Shown here: positions 38,867 through 47,377 of the stretch, in pieces | Layout: the number at the start of each line of letters is the position of its first letter | Position numbering within the stretch: position 1 is the first letter of the stretch | Assembly: GCF_009805705.1 (NCBI RefSeq) | Contig: NZ_VSMB01000003.1 | Location: 310,001-374,000 of the forward strand | From: Ruania rhizosphaerae | GTDB taxonomy: Bacteria > Actinomycetota > Actinomycetes > Actinomycetales > Beutenbergiaceae | Length of the DNA stretch: 64,000 nucleotides | Direction of reading: 5' to 3' | Made by a program: the position numbers and the translations under genes | The notes under the pieces: model-generated | Seen by the model: the letters and a program-made list of their open reading frames with translations, nothing else | The model's database searches: none | Told to the model about the DNA's origin: nothing

Positions 38867-40909
38867 TCAGGTGCTGCTGGCTGCGGTCCGCCGCAGGTAG
38901 GGCGTGATTCCTCCGAGGTGGAACGGCCATCCAGCCCCGAGCAGCATGGCCAGGTCGATGTCCGCCGCTTCGGCCACGACGCCGTCGGCGAGCATGTGGT
39001 CGACTTCCTCTGCCAGTGCATCTCGGACGCGTCGCAGCAGGCCCGCCTCGTCCTGACCTCCCCGCTCGCTGCGCGAACCGAAGTACCGCGCGATCGAGAT
39101 GTCCACCGGTGAGGCCGCGGTCGGGCGGGACTCGAACTCGACGAACCGGGCGCCGTCGGCGATCATCGCCTGCAGGCCGGGGGAGGTGGGGTAGCGCGAG
39201 CCCAGATTCTCGCGAAGCGTGTCCAGCACGTGCCCGGCGACGGCAGGTCCCACCAGCTGCAACAGCTGGAACGGTCCCATCGGGAGGCCGAGGGGCCACA
39301 ACGCCCGGTCTGCCGTCGTGACCTCGGTGCCGTCCTCCAGCGATCCGAGCACCTCTGCGAGCAGGCGCACCAGCAGCCGGTTCACGACGAAGCCGGGGGC
39401 ATCGGCTACCGCGACGGCCGACTTCCGGCACGCGGCCGCGACCGCGAAAGCGGTGGCGTAGGCGCTGTCGTCGGTGCGGTCGGCTCGCACGACCTCCACC
39501 AACGGCATCTGCGCGACCGGATTGAAGAAGTGCAGCCCGACCACCCGCTCAGGATGCTGCAGACCGGCTGCCATGGCCGACACCGAGAGAGCGGAGGTGT
39601 TGGTGGCGAGAATCGTCTCGGGTGAGAGGACCGTCTCCAGCTCCGCGAAGACGTGCCGCTTGACCTCCAGCTCCTCGAAGACCGCCTCGATGACGAGATC
39701 GGCACCTGCGAGGTCAGCAAGTTCCGTGGTGGACGTGACCAGGGACCGGATCCGGTTGCCCTCGGCTGCGGCCAGCCGCCCCTTGGTGACGAGCTTCTGC
39801 ACCTCGTCGGCGACGAACTGCAGGCCGCGATCGGCCCGCACGTCGTCGAGGTCGCGCATGACGACCGGAACCTGCATCCGGCGCGCGAACAGCAGCGCGA
39901 GCTGGGAAGCCATCAGCCCCGCGCCCGCGATGCCGATGCTGCGCACGGGGCGTGCCAGGTCCGCGTCCGGTGCCCCGACGGGGTTCTTGGCGCGCCGGGT
40001 GGTCAGGTCGAATGCGTACACGGACGCCTCGAACTCCGGCGAGGTGATCAGGTCGGTGAGTGCCTCGTTCTCCGCCTCGACACTGGCGTGCCGGTCGCCG
40101 TCCGCCGCGAGGCTCAGCAGGTCGAGCGCCCGCCCGGGCGAGGGCGCGGCGCCGTGCAGGCGCGCCTCCACCTCGATGCGCGCCGAGGATACGAGAGCGC
40201 GGGCGGACTCGGGCTCGTCGCCCGGGTAGCGCTCGGGAACGAGGTCGCCCCGGATCACCTGTGCGGCCCATCGCAACGACTCGGAAAGGAAGTCCGCCGG
40301 CTCCAGGACGGCGTCGACGATGCCGAGCCGCTCCGCGTCCGGGCCGGTGAGCTGGGTGTTCTGGCGCAGCGGATTCTCCACGATCACCCGTAGGGCGCGC
40401 TCCATCCCGATCAACTGCGGCAGCAGGAATGTCCCACCCCAGCCTGGGACGAGTCCGAGGAACACCTCCGGAAGACCGATGCCGCGTACCGCTGCGCTCG
40501 TTGTCCGGTAGTGGCAGGAGAGCGCCAGCTCCAGCCCACCGCCGAGCGCCACGCCACCGATGAAGGCGAAGGTGGGTACGGGCATGTCGAGCAGGCGGGC
40601 GAAGGTCTCGTGCCCGGCTTCAGCGATGGCACGTGCCGAGGCCCGATCGGTGACCCCCGCGGCGCCGTGCAGATCGGCCCCGGCGGCGAAGTGGAACTGC
40701 TTGCCGGTCACGGCGACCGCCACGATTTCCCCGTCGCGGGCCCGCTGCGTGAGCACGGTCAGCGCCGCCCGGAGCTCGTCCAAACCTTGGGGGCCGAGTG
40801 TGTTCGGTTTGCGCGGCCCTGCCCCGTTGTCCAGGGTGATCAGGGCGAGGACGCCGAGGTCTTCCAGCTGGACGTCCCGGACCAGGGCGTGGGTGATGCG
40901 TTCAGTCAT
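38867..40909 (-). CDS. Fatty-acid oxidation protein: enoyl-CoA hydratase/3-hydroxyacyl-CoA dehydrogenase
   Basis: 680 residues, a FadB/FadJ-type bifunctional enzyme. The crotonase domain (~10-200) has the oxyanion segment HFAAGADLHG and GGVALGGGLELALSCHYR with catalytic Glu. The NAD-binding dehydrogenase domain starts GIAGAGLMASQLALLFA (~330). The catalytic His lies in VVGLHFFNPVAQMPLVEVV (~475). A C-terminal 3HCDH domain follows with PLGLPMGPFQLLQLVG. It performs the hydration and oxidation steps of beta-oxidation and overlaps the thiolase gene by eight bases, with AGGAGG before its start. Confidence 0.93.
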   Translation of the reverse strand: MTERITHALVRDVQLEDLGVLALITLDNGAGPRKPNTLGPQGLDELRAALTVLTQRARDGEIVAVAVTGKQFHFAAGADLHGAAGVTDRASARAIAEAGHETFARLLDMPVPTFAFIGGVALGGGLELALSCHYRTTSAAVRGIGLPEVFLGLVPGWGGTFLLPQLIGMERALRVIVENPLRQNTQLTGPDAERLGIVDAVLEPADFLSESLRWAAQVIRGDLVPERYPGDEPESARALVSSARIEVEARLHGAAPSPGRALDLLSLAADGDRHASVEAENEALTDLITSPEFEASVYAFDLTTRRAKNPVGAPDADLARPVRSIGIAGAGLMASQLALLFARRMQVPVVMRDLDDVRADRGLQFVADEVQKLVTKGRLAAAEGNRIRSLVTSTTELADLAGADLVIEAVFEELEVKRHVFAELETVLSPETILATNTSALSVSAMAAGLQHPERVVGLHFFNPVAQMPLVEVVRADRTDDSAYATAFAVAAACRKSAVAVADAPGFVVNRLLVRLLAEVLGSLEDGTEVTTADRALWPLGLPMGPFQLLQLVGPAVAGHVLDTLRENLGSRYPTSPGLQAMIADGARFVEFESRPTAASPVDISIARYFGSRSERGGQDEAGLLRRVRDALAEEVDHMLADGVVAEAADIDLAMLLGAGWPFHLGGITPYLRRTAASST

Positions 40910-42131
40910 CGGTGCTCCTCCTGTCGGTGCTGTGGGATGAGGCGTGGTGCGGGTTCTCCCACACGACGGTGCCCCCTTGCCCGAGCCCGACGCACATGGT
41001 GGTGATGCCGTAGCGCACCTCAGGGTGGGTGGCGAACTGCCGTGCGAGCTGGCTCATCAGGCGTACACCGGAGGCGGCCAGGGGATGCCCGACGGCGATC
41101 GCACCGCCGTAGGGGTTGACCCGAGGATCGTCGTCGGCGATCTCGAAGGCGTCCAGGAATGCGAGCACCTGGACCGCGAAGGCCTCGTTGATCTCGATCA
41201 GGCCGATGTCCTCCATGGTCAGGCCGGCCAGTTCCAGGGCACGGTGGGTGGCCGGGACGGGGCCGACTCCCATGACCTCCGGCTCGACGCCCGTGTAGGC
41301 GTAGGAGACGAGCCGCAGGCGTGGTTCGAGCTGCAGATCGGCCGCGGTGGCAGCATCCATCAGGAGCGCGGCCGTGGCACCGTCGGTCAATGGTGAGGAG
41401 GTCGCCGCGGTCACCCGGCCACCGGCGCGGAACGGGGTCGCAAGCCCTTCCATCCCGGCGACGGTGGTGCCCGGCCGCGGCGGCTCGTCGGCGGTGGCCA
41501 GTCCCCAGCCTCGTTCGGGGTCCGGGACGCCGACGGGGACGAGATCGGCGTCGATGTGACCCTCGGCGAGTGCACGGGCGTACTTGCGCTGTGACGCTGC
41601 TGCGTAGGCGTCGGCACGCGGACGGGTCAGGCGCGGGTACCGGTCGTGGAGGTTCTCGGCGGTGGCGCCCATCACCAGCGCATCGGTGGAGACGAGCCGC
41701 TCGGCGACGAACCGCGGGTTGATGTCAGCGGAGGCGCCGAGGGGGTGACGCCCCATGTGCTCGACGCCACCGGCCACCGCAGCGTCGATCGCCCCGATGG
41801 CGATCTGCGCGGCCACGTTCGTGACGGCGGTCATCGCCCCGGCGCACATCCGGTCGATCGCGTAGCCGGGGACGGTCCGGGGGAGGCCGGCGAGCAGGCC
41901 GACCGTCCGGCCCAGAGTCAGACCCTGGTCGCCCTGTTGCGTGGTGGCCGCCAGGGCAAGGTCGCCGATGCGGTCCGGAACGAGGGAAGGGTGACGACGG
42001 AGCAGCTCACGGACGACGGCCACGGCGATATCGTCGGCGCGGGTGTGCGCGTACAGGCCGTCGGGGCGGGCGCGTCCGAACGGGGAGCGGACGGCGTCGA
42101 CGAGGACGACATCACGACCGAGCAAAGGCAT
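40902..42131 (-). CDS. Thiolase family protein (acetyl-CoA C-acyltransferase)
   Basis: 409 residues. The nucleophile Cys is in DRMCAGAMTAVTNVA (~94), the active-site His in GHPLAASGVRLMSQLAR (~360), and the second Cys in TTMCVGLGQGGTVVWE (~387). It cleaves 3-ketoacyl-CoA, completing the cycle with its downstream partner FadB-like enzyme. GGAGG lies six bases before the ATG at 42131. An imperfect inverted repeat lies just upstream. Confidence 0.93.
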   Translation of the reverse strand: MPLLGRDVVLVDAVRSPFGRARPDGLYAHTRADDIAVAVVRELLRRHPSLVPDRIGDLALAATTQQGDQGLTLGRTVGLLAGLPRTVPGYAIDRMCAGAMTAVTNVAAQIAIGAIDAAVAGGVEHMGRHPLGASADINPRFVAERLVSTDALVMGATAENLHDRYPRLTRPRADAYAAASQRKYARALAEGHIDADLVPVGVPDPERGWGLATADEPPRPGTTVAGMEGLATPFRAGGRVTAATSSPLTDGATAALLMDAATAADLQLEPRLRLVSYAYTGVEPEVMGVGPVPATHRALELAGLTMEDIGLIEINEAFAVQVLAFLDAFEIADDDPRVNPYGGAIAVGHPLAASGVRLMSQLARQFATHPEVRYGITTMCVGLGQGGTVVWENPHHASSHSTDRRSTDD

Positions 42132-42163
42132 CGAGACCTCCAGGTCACGTCACTGGGACTGGG

Positions 42164-42176
42164 AGTACTAGGTACT
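42164..42176 (-). promoter_or_regulatory. Inverted repeat upstream of the beta-oxidation genes (candidate operator)
   Basis: AGTAC-TAG-GTACT, five-base arms with a three-base spacer, 33-45 bases before the thiolase start. Its flanks extend imperfectly. TetR-type regulators of fatty-acid genes bind similar short palindromes; the regulator is unknown. Confidence 0.35.
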
Positions 42177-42216
42177 GGTGGTCCCACCCTAACCCGCCCG
42201 GACCTGCCGTGGGGGA

Positions 42217-43476
42217 TCAGCTGCGTGCGGAACGCAGTGCGCCGGCGAGGAGTTCGCCCACTTGGTCGATCTGCCAGGGCCGGGCACCCAACTGCTCGAG
42301 TTCAGAGGTGACACCGACGAGGCTCAGGTCGGGGGGCGGATCCCACGCGATCCGGCGCTGGTAATCGGGGGTGAGCAGATTCTCCTGCGGGAGATCGAGC
42401 TCGGCTGCCCGTGACCGGACCACCAGCTTGACGGCGTCCAGCCGCGCCGCTGCCTCGGGGTTGCGGTCCTTCCATGCCCGGGGCGGCGGCAACGTGTCTG
42501 AGACGGGACCGCGCCGGGGTGGGTGCGCGGATGCGGGCAATGCCATGGCGCGGGCTACGGCCTCGAACCACAGGCGGGTGCGCCGCGCGGCCGCCTTGTG
42601 CTTGAACGGGCGTAAGGCCGCCAGCTCGGCGATCGTCGTCGGTCGCGTGGTGGCGGCGGCGACGATCGCCGCATCTGGGAGGAGTCGGCCGGGGGAGAGG
42701 TCGATCCGGCGTGCTTCAGCGTCACGGACCTGCCACAGCTCCCGCACGATCGCCAGGCCCAACCCGTCCCGCACGTGGTGTGCCCCGGAGGTGCGGCGCC
42801 ACGGTTGCTGTCGTGGTGGTGGCGCAGGTGCCGTCCGTACGGCTTCGAACTCCTGCAATGCCCACTCCAGCTTGCCGGTACGTTCCAGGGCTGCGGCCAA
42901 TCGGTCCCGCAGCTCTACCAGGACCTCCACGTCCAGCGCGGCGTAGCGCAACCACGCCTCGGGCAACGGGCGGGTGGACCAGTCGGCGGCCGAGTGCTCC
43001 TTCGCGAGCTCGAGTCCGAGCTCGGCGGCGACCATCGGCCCCAGACCCACCCGTTCGCGTCCGAGCAACCGCCCGGCGAGCTCGGTGTCGAAGATGCGGC
43101 TCGGGACGAGGTTCACCTCGGCCAGGCACGGCAGATCCTGGCTCGCGGCGTGCAGCACCCATTCGGTACCGGCGAGCGCCTGCCCCACGGATTCCAGATC
43201 CGGCAGCGTTCGAGGATCGAGCAGTGCGGTGCCGGCGCCTTCACGTCGCAGCTGTACGAGATAGGCGCTCTGGCCGTACCGATAGCCCGAGGCGCGTTCG
43301 GCGTCGACCGCGACCGGGCCCGTGCCCCTCCTCAGTGCATCGACCACGCGGTCGAGGTCGGCCGGCGTCTCCACGACGTCGGGAACACCGTCCGCGGGTT
43401 CGGTCAGGGGGACGAGTTCGGGCGCGCTCTCGTGCTCGGGCTCGGCCGAGGTTCCGGATGGAGGGGAAGTGGTCAT
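42217..43476 (-). CDS. Ribonuclease D-like 3'-5' exonuclease with HRDC domain
   Basis: 419 residues. The DEDDy exonuclease core is visible: Asp/Glu in VAVDAERASGYRYGQSAYLVQL (~62), Asp in HAASQDLPCL (~115), and Tyr/Asp in WLRYAALDVEVLVEL (~192). An HRDC domain lies at ~230-300 (RDAEARRIDLSPGRLLPDAAI). It trims stable RNA 3' ends. The start ATG overlaps the DUF3000 stop (ATGA), matching the Rv2680-Rv2681 order. Confidence 0.92.
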   Translation of the reverse strand: MTTSPPSGTSAEPEHESAPELVPLTEPADGVPDVVETPADLDRVVDALRRGTGPVAVDAERASGYRYGQSAYLVQLRREGAGTALLDPRTLPDLESVGQALAGTEWVLHAASQDLPCLAEVNLVPSRIFDTELAGRLLGRERVGLGPMVAAELGLELAKEHSAADWSTRPLPEAWLRYAALDVEVLVELRDRLAAALERTGKLEWALQEFEAVRTAPAPPPRQQPWRRTSGAHHVRDGLGLAIVRELWQVRDAEARRIDLSPGRLLPDAAIVAAATTRPTTIAELAALRPFKHKAAARRTRLWFEAVARAMALPASAHPPRRGPVSDTLPPPRAWKDRNPEAAARLDAVKLVVRSRAAELDLPQENLLTPDYQRRIAWDPPPDLSLVGVTSELEQLGARPWQIDQVGELLAGALRSARS

Positions 43477-44051
43477 CGTTTGGGTCTCAGGGCGCTCACG
43501 TTGTCGGGGACAGGAGGCAGACCTGCAGCCTGACAGGTCAGGAGCGCCCAGGCACGCAGATGGGACGACATATCCGGACCCTCGGGCGTCCATGAGGCGC
43601 GGATCTCGATCTCCACCTCACCGTCGCGCAGTTCGAGCCCACCGAAGGTCTCCGACAGCACTCGCGTGACCGTGCCCGACAACGAGTGATAGCCGGCACC
43701 CTCAGCAACCAGCGCCTCGGTCAACCAGGACCATCCCACCTCACCGAGCATCGGATCGGCTGCGAACTCCTGCTCGAGGTTCGCCCGCGCCATGACGATC
43801 ACCCGGAACTCGCCGTTCCAGGCCTCCTGGCCCTCGGGGTCGTAGAGAACGACGAACCGGCCGTTGCCCACCATGTCCTCCGGGTCCCGGGTAGGATTCA
43901 CCTCGCCGGTGAGGGCGAGCGCATAGGGGGCGATGCGGGTGGGAGCGGGCACCTCCTCGAGGTGGAACTCCGGGCGCAGCCGGTGGCCGCGCAGGCTCAG
44001 CAGTGCGGCCTCGAAGTCCGGGGGTGCTACCGGGGTCCGCTGCACGTTCAC
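43473..44051 (-). CDS. DUF3000 family protein (Rv2680-like)
   Basis: 192 residues. The family pattern is recognisable: FEAALLSLRGHRLRPEFHLEEVPAPTRIAPYALALTGEV, GNGRFVVLYDPEGQEAWNGEFRVIVMARANLE and GVTRVLSETFGGL-like C-terminal elements. The function is unknown. The tight coupling to RNase D in many actinobacteria suggests an RNA-related role, but nothing in the sequence shows it. TAGCCT lies six bases before the GTG, so the mRNA is probably leaderless. Confidence 0.88.
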   Translation of the reverse strand: MNVQRTPVAPPDFEAALLSLRGHRLRPEFHLEEVPAPTRIAPYALALTGEVNPTRDPEDMVGNGRFVVLYDPEGQEAWNGEFRVIVMARANLEQEFAADPMLGEVGWSWLTEALVAEGAGYHSLSGTVTRVLSETFGGLELRDGEVEIEIRASWTPEGPDMSSHLRAWALLTCQAAGLPPVPDNVSALRPKR

Positions 44052-44063
44052 GCGTCCAGGCTA
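44049..44063 (-). promoter_or_regulatory. Leaderless promoter -10 of the DUF3000-RNase D operon
   Basis: Minus-strand TAGCCT (44063-44058), six bases (GGACGC), then GTG at 44051. Confidence 0.6.
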
Positions 44064-44110
44064 GGCGCACAGGGCAGCCGGACGTCCAGGGCGCGCCGAG
44101 GAGGAGTCGG

Positions 44111-44178
44111 TAGACTCGCGCGGGCTCACCATCTTGGCCCGTCATCAGTTCCCCACCGCTGCGGAGGACCTCACCGTG
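44111..44178 (+). promoter_or_regulatory. Promoter -10 and ribosome-binding site of the ATP-grasp ligase gene
   Basis: TAGACT at 44111-44116 predicts a transcript from about 44123. GGAGG (44163-44167) lies eight bases before the GTG at 44176, favouring this start over the in-frame TTG at 44134. Confidence 0.5.
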
Positions 44179-45417
44179 CCCGTACCAGCCCTGTGCCCCG
44201 TGCTCCTTGGCACGGACCTCGGCATCTATGCGATGGCACGTTCCTTCCACGAGACGTACGGCGTGCGCTCGGTGGTGATCAGCGAGCAGCCGCGAGGGCC
44301 GATCAACGACTCAGCGATCCTCGAGAACGTGTTCACCGGTGCCGGCGCCACAGATGAAGCGACGCTCGCGGCGTTGTCCGACGTCGCGCAGCGACATCCG
44401 CAGACCAGGCGCATCCTCGTGGTCAACTCCGATCATCAGCTCGCCTTCGTGCTCCGGTACCGGGAGCAGCTCGAGCGCGAGTACGTGATCCCGTTCGCGC
44501 CCGCTGCCACCATCGAGCAGCTGGCCGACAAACGGGCCATGAACAGCGTGCTGGCCGAGTTGGGCATCCCGGCACCGCGAACGGTCGAGGTGAGGCCGCT
44601 GCCGCGGCAGGAAGAGGCGTGGCGAGCACGCGTGCGTGAGCTCACGTTCCCCGTGGTGATGAAGCCCTTCGCCGGCGCCGAGTTCGAGGAGTTGACCTTC
44701 ATCGGGCGGCGGAAGGTGTACGTCCTCGAGCACGCCGATGAGCTCGTCCTCGAACTCGACCGTATCGGCGCCGCCGGCTATGGCGGAACGATGCTGGTGC
44801 AGGAGCTCATTCCCGGTGACGACACCGCCAACCGGGTCGTCAACTGCTACCGGGACTCCCGTGGCGAGCTGACGATGGCAGCCTCCGGGCACGTCCTGCT
44901 GGCCATGCATCAGCCGACCTTCATCGGGAACTCGGCGATCATCATGGTCGACTACGACGCGGCACTTGTCGATGCGGTCCGTCGCGTGCTGGACGCGGTG
45001 GACTTCCGCGGATTCGCCAGCGTGGACTTCAAGGTGGACCCTCGGGACGGCGTCGCGCGCCTGCTCGACATCAACCCGCGCCTGGGGCGGTCGCACTACT
45101 ATGCGAACGTGGGCGGGGCGAGCACGGCCCGAGCGCTGGTGGCGGACTTCGTGCTCGATGAGGCGCTGCCGCCGCAACGGGCACAGGAGGACGGCGTCTA
45201 TGCCTATATCCCGACGTTCGTGTTACGCCAGTACGTCAGGGACGCCGAGTTGCTTGCCCGCGTCCGTGCGGTGTTGCGGCGTCGGCGGGCCGTCCACCCG
45301 CTCGGCTATGCCGCCGACCGCAGCCCGCGACGGTGGCTCTATCGCGTGCTGGCGCAGGTCAACCAGCTCCGGGCGCTACGCCGGTACTACCCCCAGCCCA
45401 CCGACACCGGCTTCTGA
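44176..45417 (+). CDS. ATP-grasp carboxylate-amine ligase, D-aspartate-ligase-like
   Basis: 413 residues. The N-terminal region (VLLGTDLGIYAMARSFHETYGV) is a pre-ATP-grasp Rossmann fold. The ATP-grasp domain includes LADKRAMNSVLAELGIPAPRT, FPVVMKPFAGAEFEELTF with the ATP-binding Lys, LVQELIPGDD, and Mg2+ ligands in FASVDFKVDP and LLDINPRLGRSHYY. The layout matches ligases that add an amino acid to a carboxylate. One known member, E. faecium Asl, adds D-aspartate to the Lys of peptidoglycan stem peptides, so interpeptide-bridge formation is a fair guess. It is not proved by the sequence. Confidence 0.75.
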   Translation: MPVPALCPVLLGTDLGIYAMARSFHETYGVRSVVISEQPRGPINDSAILENVFTGAGATDEATLAALSDVAQRHPQTRRILVVNSDHQLAFVLRYREQLEREYVIPFAPAATIEQLADKRAMNSVLAELGIPAPRTVEVRPLPRQEEAWRARVRELTFPVVMKPFAGAEFEELTFIGRRKVYVLEHADELVLELDRIGAAGYGGTMLVQELIPGDDTANRVVNCYRDSRGELTMAASGHVLLAMHQPTFIGNSAIIMVDYDAALVDAVRRVLDAVDFRGFASVDFKVDPRDGVARLLDINPRLGRSHYYANVGGASTARALVADFVLDEALPPQRAQEDGVYAYIPTFVLRQYVRDAELLARVRAVLRRRRAVHPLGYAADRSPRRWLYRVLAQVNQLRALRRYYPQPTDTGF

Positions 45418-45441
45418 CCGGCGGTGGGCCATGTCGGCTCC

Positions 45442-45921
45442 TCAGCCCAGCCGGTTGGTCCCCGAGTACAGGTGCAGCACGGGCAGGCCGAGAGATTCCC
45501 GCGCCCGCGACGCCCAGTCACGATGGAATGTGTCCTCGACGGCGTGCGGCCGTGTCACGACCACCACCTCGTCGGCCTGGAGACCGTTGACCGCCTGACG
45601 TAGCGCCGGGATCGGGTCGTCCGCGATGACCGCGCCCTCAGCGTCCACGCCGGCCGCCGTGAATCGCCGCAGGGATGTGGCGAGGGCGTCGTCGGCCTCC
45701 GCCCGTGCCTCCTGGGGGTCCGGGCGGTGGGTGAGCTCCTCCCACGCTTCCTTGAGCTCGAACAGGCTCAGATGATCGATGAAGTCGGTGACAAGATTGC
45801 GCTCGGTGTCCTGCGGGACGAGCACGTGGAAGCGGGTTCCAGGAGCATCGTGAAGTTCGCCGATCGCCGTGACGTCGGACTCCTGCAGGGCTTCCTCGGT
45901 GAGGACGATGATGACGGCCAT
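45442..45921 (-). CDS. Conserved hypothetical protein, Usp-like Rossmann fold
   Basis: 159 residues. I do not recognise a named family. It begins MAVIIVLTEEALQESD, has FHVLVPQDTERNLVTDFIDHLSLFELKEAWEEL, and a C-terminal VVVVTRPHAVEDTFHRDWASRARESLGLPVLHLYSG. The alternation of hydrophobic strands with helices and the closing strand resemble universal stress or nucleotide-binding proteins, but no phosphate loop is clear. TATGCT lies six bases before the ATG, supporting this start. It is followed on the same strand by nothing obvious and lies 25 bp downstream of the HIT gene. Confidence 0.65.
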   Translation of the reverse strand: MAVIIVLTEEALQESDVTAIGELHDAPGTRFHVLVPQDTERNLVTDFIDHLSLFELKEAWEELTHRPDPQEARAEADDALATSLRRFTAAGVDAEGAVIADDPIPALRQAVNGLQADEVVVVTRPHAVEDTFHRDWASRARESLGLPVLHLYSGTNRLG

Positions 45922-45933
45922 GGCCCGAGCATA
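45919..45933 (-). promoter_or_regulatory. Leaderless promoter -10 of the conserved hypothetical gene
   Basis: Minus-strand TATGCT (45933-45928), six bases (CGGGCC), then ATG at 45921. It overlaps the intergenic gap after the HIT gene. Confidence 0.6.
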
Positions 45934-45946
45934 GGAGATGGCGGGC

Positions 45947-46372
45947 TCAGTCCGGTATTGCGGTGCCGTGGCGGTCGCCGCGGAGCGCAGTGCGCAGGCG
46001 ATCGGCTGCATCATCGAGCGCGGCAGCGGGCACATCCCGTGCGGCGCCGGCCAGATCGAAGTCCGCTGACGACTGGGAGGGCCACACGTGCACGTGGGCG
46101 TGCGGGACCTCGTATCCCTGCACCAGCAGACCGATGCGCTCGTGCACGAACACCGCGCGCTGTGCCCGGGCGATGTGCTGGGCGACGGTCATCACATGCG
46201 TCCACTCCGCGGCCGGAAGGTCCGCCCAGTGGTCGCTCTCCCGTCGGGGGACCACGAGGACGTGGCCGGGTTGCAGCGGCTCGATCGTCAGGAAGGCAGC
46301 GCACCACTCGTCCTCCCAGACGAACCGGCCCGGGATCTCGCGATCGAGGATGCGGGTGAAGAGGCTGGCCAT
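45947..46372 (-). CDS. HIT family protein
   Basis: 141 residues from the ATG at 46372 (MASLFTRILDREIPGRFVWEDE); a GTG at 46381 would add three. The start and FLTIEPLQPGHVLVVPR are typical of Hint-like HIT hydrolases, and the histidine triad is VPHAHVHVWP (~95-104). HIT proteins hydrolyse nucleotide phosphoramidates and related AMP conjugates. TAGGGT lies seven bases before ATG 46372, which decides the start. Confidence 0.9.
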   Translation of the reverse strand: MASLFTRILDREIPGRFVWEDEWCAAFLTIEPLQPGHVLVVPRRESDHWADLPAAEWTHVMTVAQHIARAQRAVFVHERIGLLVQGYEVPHAHVHVWPSQSSADFDLAGAARDVPAAALDDAADRLRTALRGDRHGTAIPD

Positions 46373-46385
46373 GAGCTTCACCCTA
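46370..46385 (-). promoter_or_regulatory. Leaderless promoter -10 of the HIT gene
   Basis: Minus-strand TAGGGT (46385-46380), seven bases (GAAGCTC), then ATG at 46372. Selects this start over the GTG at 46381. Confidence 0.55.
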
Positions 46386-46421
46386 CTCGTGGCGTGCCCA
46401 GCGGTGTGGGCGGTCAGGACC

Positions 46422-46472
46422 TAGGCTGAGGATGTCGATAGTTGCCCGAGTACGAGATCTGGAGGAGCCGTG
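46422..46472 (+). promoter_or_regulatory. Promoter -10 and ribosome-binding site of pabC
   Basis: TAGGCT at 46422-46427 predicts a transcript from about 46434. GGAGGAG lies a few bases before the GTG at 46470, so this mRNA has a short leader. Confidence 0.55.
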
Positions 46473-47351
46473 GCCGTGACGAGTCTGGTGATGGTGACGG
46501 CACCGACCGGTGCCGAGACGCTGACCGGATCCGGCTACGAGGCTGCCGACCCGGACCAGGCTCAGCTCCGGGTGACCGACCTCAGTGCCACTCGAGGCGA
46601 CGGCGTCTTCGAGACGATTGGGGTGATGGACGGCCACGCCCAGTCGCTGACCTCCCATCTGGACCGTCTGGCTGCCTCCGCCGCCATCCTGGACCTACCC
46701 CGGCCGCGTCTGGACGTGTGGCGTGCCGCGGTCGAGCACGCCGTCGATCGTGCCGATCCGGCAGCGGAACTGTCCGCGAAGCTGGTGCTCTCGCGAGGGG
46801 AGGAGGGAAGCGGCCGCTGTACCGGGTGGGTCCGGGTCTCCCCAGCACCGGACATGTCGCGGGCACGAGCAGAGGGTGTCCGGGTGCTGACGCTGGACCG
46901 CGGGTATCGCTCCGATGTCGCCGAGACCGCACCCTGGCTGCTGCAAGGGGCGAAGTACACCTCGTATGCGGTCAACATGGCGGCACTGCGCTACGCACGG
47001 CGCCACGGAGCCGACGACGTCATCTTCGTCAGCTCCGACGGTGCCGTGCTCGAGGGGCCCACCGCGTCTGTGCTACTACGCGTCGGGGACACCCTGGTCA
47101 CTCCTGGTACCGATCAGAGCATCCTGCTCGGGACCACGCAGGACCGGGCTTTCCGATATGCCGAGAGTGTGGGACTGGCGACACAGGCTCGCCGGGTCGA
47201 GGCGGCCGAGCTTGCGACGGCGGAGCACCTCTGGCTGTGCTCCAGCGTGCGATTGTGTGCGGCGGTGCGTGAGCTCGACGGTCGTGAGTTGCCCTGGGAC
47301 CGGAGGCTGACGGCCGACCTGCTCTCCTGGTTGCGCACGACCCACGACTGA
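46470..47351 (+). CDS. pabC: Aminotransferase class IV, probable aminodeoxychorismate lyase
   Basis: 293 residues. The PLP Lys lies in LLQGAKYTSYAVNMAALRYARRHGADDVIFV (~170), followed by SSDGAVLEGPTASVLL and a phosphate-binding TPGTDQSILLGTTQ. The N-terminal ATRGDGVFETIGVMDG is typical of the fold. Branched-chain aminotransferases are longer and D-amino-acid transaminases differ, so PabC is favoured. It cleaves 4-amino-4-deoxychorismate to p-aminobenzoate and pyruvate. Its partner pabB lies 10 kb away at 57959. The gene converges with treZ. Confidence 0.82.
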   Translation: MAVTSLVMVTAPTGAETLTGSGYEAADPDQAQLRVTDLSATRGDGVFETIGVMDGHAQSLTSHLDRLAASAAILDLPRPRLDVWRAAVEHAVDRADPAAELSAKLVLSRGEEGSGRCTGWVRVSPAPDMSRARAEGVRVLTLDRGYRSDVAETAPWLLQGAKYTSYAVNMAALRYARRHGADDVIFVSSDGAVLEGPTASVLLRVGDTLVTPGTDQSILLGTTQDRAFRYAESVGLATQARRVEAAELATAEHLWLCSSVRLCAAVRELDGRELPWDRRLTADLLSWLRTTHD

Positions 47352-47377
47352 GCGTCCTCGGGCCACGTCAGCCACCG

